Assembly (NCBI RefSeq): GCF_000212695.1
Contig: NC_015514.1
Span: 3,596,001-3,660,000 of the forward strand
Length of the DNA: 64,000 nucleotides
Direction of reading: 5' to 3'
Origin: Cellulomonas fimi ATCC 484
GTDB taxonomy: Bacteria > Actinomycetota > Actinomycetes > Actinomycetales > Cellulomonadaceae
The position numbers were made by a program, and so were the translations under genes. Each line of letters starts with the position of its first letter. The first letter of the stretch is position 1. The notes beneath the pieces were generated by a model. It saw only the letters and a program-made list of their open reading frames with translations. It searched no databases and had not been told where the DNA came from. Positions 16,854-26,468 of the stretch are shown here, piece after piece.

Positions 16854-17486
16854 TCAGCCCGCCGGCTGGCCGGGCTCGTCGGCGGGCAGCGGGAGGCCGT
16901 CGAGGTAGATGCGGTAGCGCCGGCGGCCCTCGGTCTCCCCGGCGGCCTTGCGCGCCTTGGCGGCCTGGATGTGCTCCTCGACGACGTGCTGCAGGGCGGC
17001 GATGACGTCGTGCGCCTCGGCGGGCGTGAAGTCGGTCGTGATGCGGTCGTTGATCTGTGCGTCGTCCCACTCGGGCTCGCGCGGGCCGGTCATCCAGCGC
17101 GTGAGGACGTCGGCGCGGTCGGCGACGACGGACTGGAGCATGACGCGAGCGGCGGGCGCGGTCGCGGGGTCCTCGAGCATCGCGCGGCCGTCGATGCTGA
17201 ACCCGACGGGCCGCCACCACCGCTCGCGGCCGCCGGTGTGCTCGGGGTCGTCCTCGACGAAGCCGTACCGCTCGAGCTGGCGCAGGTGGTAGCTCGTCTG
17301 GCCGCTGCTCTCGCCGAGGAGCCGCCCGAGCCGGCTCGCGGTCGACGGCCCGACCTCGCCGAGCAGGTTGTACATCGCGATCCGCAGCGGGTGCGCGAGG
17401 GCCTTGAGCGCCTCGGGCGTGATCGGACGCTCGGCGAACACCGACAGGGGCGCGTCGGCGTCGTCGGGGGTCTTGCGCTCGGCCAT
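16854..17486 (-). CDS. ArsR-family helix-turn-helix regulator
   Basis: In this 210-residue protein, residues 22-95 form a winged helix: ALAHPLRIAMYNLLGE, then the recognition helix GQTSYHLRQLERYGFVEDD and a wing with RERWWRP. The C-terminal half is helical and charged, a likely dimer or ligand domain; no metal-binding Cys pair is visible. It is divergent from an MFS exporter, with four 14-bp repeats between the two starts, the first beginning 2 bp upstream of its ATG. It probably represses both genes and responds to an exporter substrate. Confidence 0.88.
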   Translation of the reverse strand: MAERKTPDDADAPLSVFAERPITPEALKALAHPLRIAMYNLLGEVGPSTASRLGRLLGESSGQTSYHLRQLERYGFVEDDPEHTGGRERWWRPVGFSIDGRAMLEDPATAPAARVMLQSVVADRADVLTRWMTGPREPEWDDAQINDRITTDFTPAEAHDVIAALQHVVEEHIQAAKARKAAGETEGRRRYRIYLDGLPLPADEPGQPAG

Positions 17487-17487
17487 A

Positions 17488-17543
17488 TGCAGAGTTACCT
17501 TTGCAAAGTCTTCTCTGCAAAGAGACCTTTGCAGAACTTCCTC
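17488..17543. repeat. Four tandem 14-bp repeats, candidate ArsR operator
   Basis: Units start at 17488, 17502, 17516 and 17530 and read TGCAGAGTTACCTT, TGCAAAGTCTTCTC, TGCAAAGAGACCTT and TGCAGAACTTCCTC. TGCA recurs at exact 14-bp steps, and each unit can form part of a TTTGCAAA-like palindrome with its neighbour. They fill the gap between the divergent regulator and MFS genes, so cooperative repressor binding is a natural reading. Confidence 0.7.
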
Positions 17544-17563
17544 TTCGATCCTAGGGGCGCCCG

Positions 17564-18892
17564 ATGAGCACGCAGCACTCCCCCGCCGACGCGAACCCCG
17601 TCGAGCCGCTCGGCCGCCGGTTCACCGCAGCTCTCGGCGCCACGGGCGCCGCCAACCTCGCCGACGGCGTCCTCGGCATGGGCGTCCCGCTCGTCGCCCT
17701 CACCCTCACCCGCTCGCCCGGGCAGATCGCGCTCGTCACCGCCGCGGCCTGGCTCCCCTGGTTGCTGCTCGGGCTCGTCGCGGGCGTCCTCGTCGACCGG
17801 CAGGACCGCCGCGTCGTGCAGGTCGTCGCCATGACCGTCCGCGCCGCCGTGCTCGCCGCCGCCGTCGGCCTGATCGCGACCGACCGGCTCACCATGACCG
17901 CGCTCGTCGTCGTCGCGCTCGTCTACGGCGCGACCGAGGTGTTCGCCGACCTCGCCGCCGGCGCGCTCGTGCCCGACCTCGTCCCCCGCTCCCGGCTCGG
18001 CGCCGCCAACGGCCGCACGCTCGCGGTCCAGACGGTCACCAACTCGTTCGTCGGCGCACCCGTCGCGGGCGCGGTCCTCACGCTCGGCACGGGCTGGGTG
18101 TTCGGCGTGCCCGCCGCGCTCGCCGTCGCGTCCGCCGTCCTGCTGTGGCGCGGCATCCCCGGGCGGTACCGGCACGAGCAGACCGAGCGCAAGCGCGCCG
18201 GCCGCGAGGTCGTCGAGGGCATCACGTTCCTGGCGAGGCACCGCGTGCTCGGCCCGCTCCTGCTCTCGGGCTCGCTCATGAACATGGCCAGCACCGGCTA
18301 CTTCGCGGTCTTCGTCCTGTGGGCCGTCGGCCCCGGCTCCGCGCTCGGGATGCGCGCCGAGCACTACACGCTGCTCGCCGCCACGCTCGCCGTCGGCGCG
18401 GTGGTCGGCTCGGTCGTCGCCGAGCCCGTCACGCGGCACGTCGGCGAGGTCCGCCTCATGCTCGGCTGCTGGCTCGCGAACAGCCTTCTGCTGATCGTCC
18501 CCGTCCTCGTGCGCAGCGTCGGCGCCGTCGCCGTCACGCTGCTCCTGCTCGGCCTCACCAACACGATCGGCAACGTCATCTCGATGTCGATGCGCCAGCG
18601 GATCGTCCCCGCGACCCTGCTCGGTCGCGTCGGCGGCGCGGGCCGCACCCTCGGGTACGGGCTCATGCCGGTCGGCGCGCTCCTCGCCGGGTTCGTCGCC
18701 GAGACGTGGGGCCTGGAGGCGGTCTTCGTCGGCGGCACCACGCTCGCCGTCCTCGCGACGCTCGGCTCGATGGCGGTCGTCCGCCAGCGCACCGTCGACG
18801 CCGCCGAGGCGGCCCTCCTGGCGGCGGCGGGCGACCCCGTCCCCGGCACCGCCGACCGCGACGCGCGCCCCGTCGCGGAGGCGGCCGCCTGA
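17564..18892 (+). CDS. MFS transporter
   Basis: The 442-residue protein has 12 predicted helices in two halves. It carries the MFS loop GVLVDRQDRRVVQVV after helix 2 and resembles the MFS_3 (enterobactin/macrolide exporter-like) group, with RSRLGAANGRTLAVQTVTNSFVG and the cytoplasmic loop before helix 7. It probably exports a small molecule by proton antiport. The ATG at 17564 has AGGGGC upstream. The ArsR gene and the 14-bp repeats suggest the exporter is induced by its substrate. Confidence 0.9.
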   Translation: MSTQHSPADANPVEPLGRRFTAALGATGAANLADGVLGMGVPLVALTLTRSPGQIALVTAAAWLPWLLLGLVAGVLVDRQDRRVVQVVAMTVRAAVLAAAVGLIATDRLTMTALVVVALVYGATEVFADLAAGALVPDLVPRSRLGAANGRTLAVQTVTNSFVGAPVAGAVLTLGTGWVFGVPAALAVASAVLLWRGIPGRYRHEQTERKRAGREVVEGITFLARHRVLGPLLLSGSLMNMASTGYFAVFVLWAVGPGSALGMRAEHYTLLAATLAVGAVVGSVVAEPVTRHVGEVRLMLGCWLANSLLLIVPVLVRSVGAVAVTLLLLGLTNTIGNVISMSMRQRIVPATLLGRVGGAGRTLGYGLMPVGALLAGFVAETWGLEAVFVGGTTLAVLATLGSMAVVRQRTVDAAEAALLAAAGDPVPGTADRDARPVAEAAA

Positions 18893-18908
18893 CGGTGCGA
18901 GGGACCGG

Positions 18909-18940
18909 CGGCACCCGGCCACGGGAAGGGGCGGGTGCCG
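18909..18940 (+). terminator. Hairpin after the MFS gene
   Basis: CGGCACCCG and CGGGTGCCG form a 9-bp perfect stem with a 14-nt loop, 16 nt after the MFS stop and just before the end of the opposing gene. It could end both converging transcripts. Confidence 0.5.
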
Positions 18941-18961
18941 TCGCCGCTCGGTCGGTACGCG

Positions 18962-19657
18962 TCAGCCGTCGTCCGACTGCCGGTGCCGGCCCACCCTCCG
19001 GGATGCCACCCGGAGGGTGAGGCGCTGGAGCGCGGGGACCAGGCCGAGCCCGGTCACGACCGTCACCACGCCCAGCACGCCCAGCACGAGCCCGAACCAC
19101 GAGGGCTCCTGCACCACCACCGCGACGAGCACGCCGCCCACACCCGCGAAGAGCGGACCCAGGACGGTCGCCATCGCCTCCATCACGCGCAGACCGCCGA
19201 ACCGTGCGGCCGGGTACCGGGAGCGCAGCACCGAGGCCGGGCCCCGCTCGTACCGGAGGTCCAGGCCCGCGCGGCGACCGAACGACCGCAGCCGGGCCGG
19301 GTCGAGCTCGAGCGGGCTCGCGACCCGCGGCGACCAGCCCCCGACCTGACCGACCACCGCACCCGCGCCGTCCAGCACCAGCACGCACTCCCACTGCGGG
19401 TCGGGCGCGGAACCCGTCGACAGGAACAGCGACGAGTGCACGTGCACCAGCTCCGCGGCCGCACCCCGTCCGGCACCGACCGGAGCCACGAAGGACCGGC
19501 GGGGGTCGGCGCCGTCGTCGTAGCGCAGCACCCCGCCCGCGAGCACGAGGCGCCCGGCGACGGCGCCGGCGCGCGCGGCCCGGTTCCTCGTCGCGTACCG
19601 CACGTCGAGCACGCGCGTGTCGTCGGTCGCGCTCGGGGCGGGATCGTCGGCAGGCAT
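18962..19657 (-). CDS. Unrecognised protein with two C-terminal membrane helices
   Basis: The 231-residue protein has a soluble N-terminal part (10-150) with short strands, including HVHSSLFLS and WECVLVLDGAGAVVGQVGGW, then two helices (about 165-210) and a basic tail. The ATG at 19657 lies 7 nt after the -10 box TACGGT (19670-19665), so the start is well supported and probably leaderless. I do not recognise the family. The architecture suggests a cytoplasmic domain held at the membrane. Confidence 0.7.
   Translation of the reverse strand: MPADDPAPSATDDTRVLDVRYATRNRAARAGAVAGRLVLAGGVLRYDDGADPRRSFVAPVGAGRGAAAELVHVHSSLFLSTGSAPDPQWECVLVLDGAGAVVGQVGGWSPRVASPLELDPARLRSFGRRAGLDLRYERGPASVLRSRYPAARFGGLRVMEAMATVLGPLFAGVGGVLVAVVVQEPSWFGLVLGVLGVVTVVTGLGLVPALQRLTLRVASRRVGRHRQSDDG
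18992..19019. repeat. 11-bp inverted repeat inside the 3' end of a gene
   Basis: CACCCTCCGGG and CCCGGAGGGTG with a 6-nt spacer form a perfect hairpin within the last codons of the gene at 18962-19657. It may act as a terminator arm for the opposing MFS transcript or stabilise the message end. Confidence 0.4.
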
Positions 19658-19740
19658 CGGGCGGACCGTACCGCGGCGCGGACCCGCGCGGCAGGCGTCC
19701 GACGCCGTGAGCCCACGCCGGGTGCGGGCGCGCCGGCGCG

Positions 19741-21069
19741 TCAGATTCCGGCCGATGCCCCCAGGCGCTCGCGCGCCCACGCCCTGACCTGGGCGTGCAC
19801 CTCGCGGGCGTCGTCGTGCCACGGCCACGTCGACAGGTGGCGGTGCGTCTCGGCGAGGTGCGGGGCGGCCTCCTGCGGGAGGTCCGCGAACCAGAACGCG
19901 TAGGCGAGCAGGTTGTGCCCCCAGGCCCGGCCGACCGGCGACGGGCCGCCCCCGAGCCATCGGTTCGCGGCCGCGACGATCTCGTCCCGGACCTCCCGGC
20001 GGTGCAGGAAGCTCTGGCTCTGGCCGCGCGCCCACCCCTCCTCCAGCAGGGCGACGACGACCAGCAGGTTCGTCGCGTGGCCGGCCGGAGCCGCCGCGGA
20101 CTCGGCGCGCGCGAACCGCAGCATCTCCTCGGACGACCCGAACCACTTCGCGGCCTTGAACTGCAGCGCCGCCGACAGCCCGCCGCGGTGGTGCGGCGCG
20201 ACGGCGAGCAGCTGCGCGAGGCGCCGCTCGTGCTCGACGACGCCGAGCTGGAGGCCACGCGCGACGGTCAGCCGGGACGCCAGGACCGACGCGTCGCGGG
20301 GACTCACGACGAGCGCCGTGTCGGCGTCCGCGTCGGTGTCCTCGAGCACGGCGAGGAAGTCGGGGACGTTCCGCGCCTCGAAGTCCGTCCCGCGCAGCGT
20401 CCACGCCCGCTCCACGCCGGCCGCGACCCGGCAGGCGAGCGCGTGCGGGTTCGACGGCTCCTCCTGGAGCCAGGCGTCGAGCCAGCGGCCGCGACGCGAC
20501 GCGAGAGCGGCGAGCTCGCAGACGCGGTCGTGCCGGGCGTCGGGGTCGAGGGTCGCAGCCAGCAGGTGCGCGGCCGGGCGCCAGTCGCCGGCGGCCGCGG
20601 CGTCGCGGGCAGCCCGCAGGTCGACGTCGTCGAGCGCGTCGTCGGCCTCGACGTAGTCGCCCGGCAGCGGGTCGGCCAGCACGACCAGCCCGCCCGTCGC
20701 GAGCCGCAGCACGAGCTTGCCCGCGCGCGTGACGGTGAGGGCGAAGACGACGGCGGCGGTGGTCCAGCACGCCGTCCAGGCGAAGCGTGCGGCGGTGTAC
20801 GCGTCGACCACGACGAACGCGAGCGCGGCGACGGCGACGACGAGGCCGAGGTATGCCACGACGACGCCCTGCGTCTTGCCCCCCCGCGGGGAGAACCACC
20901 ACGGGCCGTCGGCGGACATCCCGAGGAGGCGGTAGGCCGGCGTGCTCGCGATCCCCGCGACGGCCATGCCGCCGACGACGACGACGAGCGCGCCCAGCAT
21001 CACGTAGGCGGCGGGGGTGTCCCAGGCGGCAGCGTCCACGGCGCGGAGCATGGCAGAGCGCGCCGACAT
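19741..21069 (-). CDS. Membrane protein with helical (TPR-like) soluble domain
   Basis: A 442-residue protein. Four hydrophobic helices lie between 22 and 140, with a loop containing DGPWWFSPRGGKTQG. The remaining 300 residues are Ala/Leu/Trp-rich helices with repeats resembling a tetratricopeptide solenoid (AARDAAAAGDWRPAAHLLAA; LDAWLQEEPSNPHALACRVA; NLLVVVALLEEGWARG). I know no family name for it. The start is uncertain: ATG at 21069 or 21051, neither with a clear ribosome site. It stands alone between the small membrane protein and purA. Confidence 0.7.
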   Translation of the reverse strand: MSARSAMLRAVDAAAWDTPAAYVMLGALVVVVGGMAVAGIASTPAYRLLGMSADGPWWFSPRGGKTQGVVVAYLGLVVAVAALAFVVVDAYTAARFAWTACWTTAAVVFALTVTRAGKLVLRLATGGLVVLADPLPGDYVEADDALDDVDLRAARDAAAAGDWRPAAHLLAATLDPDARHDRVCELAALASRRGRWLDAWLQEEPSNPHALACRVAAGVERAWTLRGTDFEARNVPDFLAVLEDTDADADTALVVSPRDASVLASRLTVARGLQLGVVEHERRLAQLLAVAPHHRGGLSAALQFKAAKWFGSSEEMLRFARAESAAAPAGHATNLLVVVALLEEGWARGQSQSFLHRREVRDEIVAAANRWLGGGPSPVGRAWGHNLLAYAFWFADLPQEAAPHLAETHRHLSTWPWHDDAREVHAQVRAWARERLGASAGI

Positions 21070-21165
21070 CTCACAATGCGATCAGCGCGCCGCGCCCCGC
21101 GGGGCCGACGTCGGTGCTGGACAGGCGTCCGGGACCGACGTCGGCGTCACTCCTGCGGGTGAACC

Positions 21166-22455
<1,290 letters not shown>

Positions 22456-22554
22456 TCACCACTCCTACCTGCCTGCGGTGCGGGGCTGCACGGCGGAGAC
22501 CGGCCGAGATCGACGCGGCGCTTGCCTGTGGCCCCGGGCACGGGCGGCAGTGAC

Positions 22555-22578
22555 CCGGTACCTCCGAGAGGGTACCGG
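22555..22578 (-). terminator. Hairpin between DUF3151 and purA
   Basis: CCGGTACC and GGTACCGG form an 8-bp palindromic stem with an 8-nt loop, 30 nt past the DUF3151 stop and 102 nt before the purA start. It could be a weak terminator or an attenuator for purA. No further structure is seen in the rest of this gap. Confidence 0.35.
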
Positions 22579-22608
22579 ACGGTCAAGGGACGGTCATGGC
22601 CGTGGTCG

Positions 22609-23037
22609 TCAGCGGAGCCCCGCGACCTCCTGCGCCGACGTGCCCGAGTCGGCGAGGAACTGCTCGCAGCGCTGCGCCTCCTCGGTCTCGCCGATCGCGT
22701 CCGCCGCCTCCGCGAGCGCGAGGAGCGCCCGCAGGAAGCCCTGGTTCGGGGCGTGGTCCGCCGGGACCGGCCCACGGCCGCGCCAGCCCGCGCGCCGCAG
22801 CGCGTCCAGGCCGCGGTGGTAGCCGGTCCGCGCGTACGCGTACGCCGCAACCGGGTCGCCGTCGTCGGCGAGCGCACGCTCCGCGAGCAGCGCCCACACG
22901 AGCGACGACGCGGGGGCGAGCGCCACCACGTCGCGCGCCGGGGTCCCGCCGGTGAGCGCCGCACGGGCGTCCGCGTCGGGCCCCTCGGCGGGCAGGAGGG
23001 TCGGGGCGGGACCGTCGAGCAGGTTCTCGTGGCTCAT
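22609..23037 (-). CDS. DUF3151 family protein
   Basis: The 142-residue protein matches the actinobacterial DUF3151 pattern from end to end: MSHENLL, the Pro-Thr-Leu-Leu segment, AYARTGYHRGLDALRRAGW and the closing helices with GFLRALLALAEAADAIGE. The role is unknown, but it is usually a neighbour of fba and purA, as here. The ATG at 23037 lies 7 nt after GAGACT, another candidate leaderless start. Confidence 0.93.
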   Translation of the reverse strand: MSHENLLDGPAPTLLPAEGPDADARAALTGGTPARDVVALAPASSLVWALLAERALADDGDPVAAYAYARTGYHRGLDALRRAGWRGRGPVPADHAPNQGFLRALLALAEAADAIGETEEAQRCEQFLADSGTSAQEVAGLR

Positions 23038-23161
23038 GCGGACCAGTCTCCCCGACCGCCGGGCCGACGTCTCTCCCCCGACTCCGGGGCCGGCGTCGCC
23101 CGTCCGGGCGACCGCGGCTCGGAGCACCACCGTCCCGGATGCGGGTCGATGAGAGCGCAAC

Positions 23162-23167
23162 TACAGT
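23162..23167 (+). promoter_or_regulatory. Candidate -10 box for the first STAS gene
   Basis: TACAGT would place the transcript start near 23174 and leave a 5' leader of about 60 nt before the ATG at 23234. No convincing -35 is visible. Confidence 0.35.
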
Positions 23168-23233
23168 CGAGCCGCCGGACCCCCGCCCGGCGCCCCGCAG
23201 GAGCTGGGTCTCCCCCTCGACCCCGGTGGACTC

Positions 23234-23605
23234 ATGATCGAGATCTCCACGTCGCCGACGACGACCACGCTCGTCATCACCGGCGACCTCGACCTCGCGG
23301 AACGCGACCAGTTCCCCGAGGTGGCGGCCCGCGTCGTCGGCCTGCGCCGTCAGCTGCTCGTCATCGACATGTGCGGTGTGACGTTCATGGACTCCACGGG
23401 CGCGGCGTTCCTCATCTCGCTCGCCGACGCGAGCCGCAAGCGCGGCGGCGCGACGGTGCTGCGCGGCGCCGACGCACGCGACCTGTTCGTCATCGAGATC
23501 TGCGGCGCGATGGACCTGTTCCGCGTCGACGGCGACCACCGGTGCGCGCCCGCCGCAGCCGGTCCCGGGCTCGTCGAGCCCGACGGGGCGCCCGCCCCGC
23601 ACTGA
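23234..23605 (+). CDS. STAS-domain anti-sigma factor antagonist
   Basis: The 123-residue protein has a SpoIIAA/RsbV-like STAS domain with the phosphorylation site FMDSTGAAFL (Ser54) after VIDMCGV. When unphosphorylated, such proteins bind an anti-sigma kinase and release its sigma factor. The tail from 95 is Pro/Ala-rich and extends beyond the usual domain. It converges on a PP2C/HATPase gene that could phosphorylate or dephosphorylate it. GGTGG upstream of the ATG serves as ribosome site. Confidence 0.9.
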   Translation: MIEISTSPTTTTLVITGDLDLAERDQFPEVAARVVGLRRQLLVIDMCGVTFMDSTGAAFLISLADASRKRGGATVLRGADARDLFVIEICGAMDLFRVDGDHRCAPAAAGPGLVEPDGAPAPH

Positions 23606-23619
23606 GCCGGCCCGCGCCC

Positions 23620-23646
23620 CCGGCGCCGAGCAACGCCCGGCGCCGG
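23620..23646. terminator. Hairpin between converging STAS and phosphatase genes
   Basis: CCGGCGCCG and CGGCGCCGG form a 9-bp stem with a 9-nt loop, 15 nt after the STAS stop and 32 nt after the end of the opposing gene. A two-way terminator is likely. Confidence 0.45.
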
Positions 23647-23677
23647 CGCCCGGTCGCCCCGGTCGGTCGGACCTCCG

Positions 23678-25852
23678 TCAGCCGCGGCCCGTCGGCGGCA
23701 GCGCGCCCGGGCGGACCTTCGCCCACACCAGCTTGCCGCCGCGCGACTGCCGCCAGCCCCAGTCCGCGAGCCGCTCGACGATCTGCATGCCGAACCCGCC
23801 GACGCGGCCCGGGTGCCCGTCCGTCGTCACGGGCGGGGCCGGGTTGCCGTCCTCGACCTCGATGCGCAGCCCGTCGCCCGTGTCGTACAGCTGCAGCGAC
23901 ACGTGGCCGTACCCGTGCAGCACCGCGTTCGCGACGAGCTCGGAGACGACGAGCTCGGCGTTGGCCGCGTCCGGGATCTCCCACGCCTGGCATGTCCGCA
24001 CGACGGCGTGCCGGGCACGGCCGATCGACCCGGGCTCGTTCGGCAGAGACCAGCGGCGGCGGCGGGGGCTGCGCGCCCGCTCCAGGTGGTCGCGCGGGTC
24101 GGGGACGCGCACGACGACGACGGCGACGTCGTCCTCCGGGTGGTCCGCGAGCCGCGACAGCAGCTCCTCGCCGATCCCCGCGGCGTCGCGGGCCGTCACG
24201 CGCGACGCGACGCCGGCCAGCGCCGCGAGCCCGTCCCGCAGGCCGCGGTCGCGCCGCTCGATCAGGCCGTCGGTGTAGTAGACGAGGACGTCGCCCTCGG
24301 CGAGCTCGACCGTGCTCGTCGAGCGGCCGTTGCCCCCGAAGCCGATGAGCGCACCGCCCGCGCCGCGCAGCTCCGTCGCGACCCCGCCGCGCACGTGCAG
24401 CACCGGCAGGTGGCCCGCGCGGGAGTACTCCAGGCGCCAGCCCGACGCGTGCCGCGTGAGCGTGGACAGCACGAGCCCCGCGGAACGGGGGATGCGCATG
24501 CCCGTGACGAGCTGGTCGACGCGCTCCAGCACCGGGCCCGGGGTCGTGATGTCGAACGTGTACGAGCGCACCACGGAGCGCAGCTGGCCCATCGCGGCCG
24601 CCGCCTCGACGTCGTGCCCGACGACGTCGCCGATGACGACCCCGACGACGTCCGGGGCGATCTGCAGCACGTCGTACCAGTCGCCGCCGACCTGCACGTT
24701 CTCGGAGTTCGGCGCGTAGTACGTCCAGACGTCGAGCCCCTCGACCTCGGCCTGCTGGGGCAGCATCGCGCGCTGCAGCGTCTCCGCGAGCCGGTGCTCG
24801 CGGTCGTACAGACGCGCGTTGTCGACGACGAGCCCGACGCGGCGCGCCGTGAGCTCGAGCACGGTGGTGGTCGACGGCTCGACGCCCCGCAGCCCGCCGC
24901 CCCCGCGCGGGAGCACCACGAGCAGGCCCAGCACACGCCGGCGGCCCGGCACCGGGTACACCACGGCCCGCCGGTCCTGCGGCAGCACCGCGCCGCCCTC
25001 CTGCCGGTACGCCTCCGACGCGAGGTGATGCGCGAGCCAGCCCGACGCGCTGCCGTCGGGGTACGCGGCGTCCAGGTCCACCTCGACCGGGCGGTCCCGC
25101 TCGCCGTCCAGCAGCAGCTGCACCGCGTCCGGGGCGTCCCGGCGGACGCGCGCGTCGTCGCGCGTGTCGCCGTGCCGGTGCCCCCGGCCCGTCGGCAGGT
25201 GCGCCGCGTCCACGCCGTCCGCCGCGCGCAGCCCGCGGTCGTTGAGGAAGAAGCCCGCCCACGCCACGACGCCGTGCCGCAGCAGCATCGCGATCTCCCG
25301 CAGCGAGTGCGGGTCGTCGACGTCCATGAGCAGGTCCGACACCTGCGCGATCAGTCCGAGGCTGCGTCGTTCGCGTCGTTCCGCCTCGACGAGCGCCGCC
25401 TGCTCCGCGTCGTGCGACAGCCGCTCCGTCATGTCCTGGAACGCCGCGACCCAGTGCACTGGCGCGGACCCGTCGTCGGTCGGGACGGGCGCCAGGTGCA
25501 CCTCGCACACGAACCGCGTCCCGTCCGCGCGGCCGAGGGTGAACGTCGGCGTGAACGGCTGGGCCGCCGCGAGCGCCGCCGCGAGCTGCGACGCGCGCAC
25601 CGGGTCGCGCTCGAGCTCCTGCCGCACGGACGGCTCGAGCAGCTGCGCGCCGTCGACGCCGTAGCCCAGCGCACGCTCGAACGCCTCGTTCACCCAGACG
25701 ACCGAGAGGACCCCGTCGCGCGACTCGAACAGGCCCATCGGGACGACCGTCGCGGACAGCGCCCGGGCCTGCAGGCCGACGTCGGGCACGATCGTCCCGC
25801 GTGGCGAGACGACGGCGTCGTCGGGCAGCGGATCCGCGTGGGAGTTGACCAC
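23678..25852 (-). CDS. PAS-GAF-PP2C phosphatase with C-terminal HATPase (RsbU/RsbW-like fusion)
   Basis: Domain order in 724 residues: PAS (about 25-150, VWVNEAFERALGYG and FVCEVHLAPV), GAF (about 170-350), SpoIIE-type PP2C (about 365-575, with VGGDWYDVLQI, VIGDVVGHDVEAAA and VYYTDGLIERRD) and a GHKL ATPase (about 600-715, with ELVVSELVANAVLHG and GGFGMQIVERLADWG). One chain thus holds the stress sensor, the antagonist phosphatase and the anti-sigma kinase-like domain. Three GTG codons in a row follow GGAGG; the third (25852) has the best spacing. STAS genes flank it on both sides. Confidence 0.93.
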   Translation of the reverse strand: MVNSHADPLPDDAVVSPRGTIVPDVGLQARALSATVVPMGLFESRDGVLSVVWVNEAFERALGYGVDGAQLLEPSVRQELERDPVRASQLAAALAAAQPFTPTFTLGRADGTRFVCEVHLAPVPTDDGSAPVHWVAAFQDMTERLSHDAEQAALVEAERRERRSLGLIAQVSDLLMDVDDPHSLREIAMLLRHGVVAWAGFFLNDRGLRAADGVDAAHLPTGRGHRHGDTRDDARVRRDAPDAVQLLLDGERDRPVEVDLDAAYPDGSASGWLAHHLASEAYRQEGGAVLPQDRRAVVYPVPGRRRVLGLLVVLPRGGGGLRGVEPSTTTVLELTARRVGLVVDNARLYDREHRLAETLQRAMLPQQAEVEGLDVWTYYAPNSENVQVGGDWYDVLQIAPDVVGVVIGDVVGHDVEAAAAMGQLRSVVRSYTFDITTPGPVLERVDQLVTGMRIPRSAGLVLSTLTRHASGWRLEYSRAGHLPVLHVRGGVATELRGAGGALIGFGGNGRSTSTVELAEGDVLVYYTDGLIERRDRGLRDGLAALAGVASRVTARDAAGIGEELLSRLADHPEDDVAVVVVRVPDPRDHLERARSPRRRRWSLPNEPGSIGRARHAVVRTCQAWEIPDAANAELVVSELVANAVLHGYGHVSLQLYDTGDGLRIEVEDGNPAPPVTTDGHPGRVGGFGMQIVERLADWGWRQSRGGKLVWAKVRPGALPPTGRG

Positions 25853-25875
25853 CACCACCTCCGATCGTCTAGCGT
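25845..25875 (+). promoter_or_regulatory. Promoter of the second STAS gene
   Basis: TTGACC (25845-25850), a 19-nt spacer and TAGCGT (25870-25875) predict a start near 25882 and a 60-nt leader. The promoter overlaps the start of the divergent phosphatase gene, so the two may interfere. Confidence 0.5.
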
Positions 25876-25941
25876 GCCGAACGGAACGAGTCGTCGAGCT
25901 GTCGGCGAGGACGCTCGACGGCCGACACCAGAAGGAGCACC

Positions 25942-26376
25942 GTGCGCGACGGTAACAGCAGCATCCCCGACGAGTCGGCCGAGACCGACGACGCGGCGGG
26001 ACGCGTCGTGGGAGAGCCCGGCGCTGTGCACGTGATCGTGGGCACCGACCGCACACGCATCGTGCTGTCCGGCGAGGTCGACGCCGACCTCGGTCCCGAG
26101 CTGCAGGAGGCCACCGCGGAGGCGGAGCACGTCGGCCTGCCGATCGAGGTCGACGCCCACCACGTCACGTTCATGGACTCCTCGGGCGTCGCGTTCCTCG
26201 CGCGCCTGTCGATCCGCAGCCAGCACCGCGTCCGCCTGCTGCGCGTGCCGCCGACCGTGCGGTTCCTGCTCGAGGTGACCCGGATCGGCGAGCTCCTCGA
26301 CGTGGTCGAGGAGGGCGACACGGGCGACTTCCAGCCGGTCGGCGACGCCGCGTCCGAGGGCGGCACACCGAGCTGA
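25942..26376 (+). CDS. STAS-domain anti-sigma factor antagonist
   Basis: The 144-residue protein has a disordered acidic N-terminus (1-25), then a STAS domain with LSGEVDADLGPELQEA and the phosphosite FMDSSGVAFLARL (Ser80), and a short acidic tail. The GTG at 25942 has AAGGAG four nt upstream. It is divergent from the PAS-GAF-PP2C-HATPase gene and probably its substrate. A strong two-way terminator follows. Confidence 0.92.
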   Translation: MRDGNSSIPDESAETDDAAGRVVGEPGAVHVIVGTDRTRIVLSGEVDADLGPELQEATAEAEHVGLPIEVDAHHVTFMDSSGVAFLARLSIRSQHRVRLLRVPPTVRFLLEVTRIGELLDVVEEGDTGDFQPVGDAASEGGTPS

Positions 26377-26398
26377 GACCCGCCCCCACCCGGCACGT

Positions 26399-26434
26399 AC
26401 GAAGGGCCCCGACCTCGCGGTCGGGGCCCTTCGT
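26399..26434. terminator. Bidirectional terminator between STAS and fba
   Basis: A 16-bp stem (arms 26399-26414 and 26419-26434, core GAAGGGCCCCGACC) closes on a TCGC tetraloop. The stem ends converging transcripts of the STAS gene and fba. This is the best terminator in the window. Confidence 0.9.
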
Positions 26435-26468
26435 CGTCACCGGACGGTCATGCGGACCGCCGTGCGGC

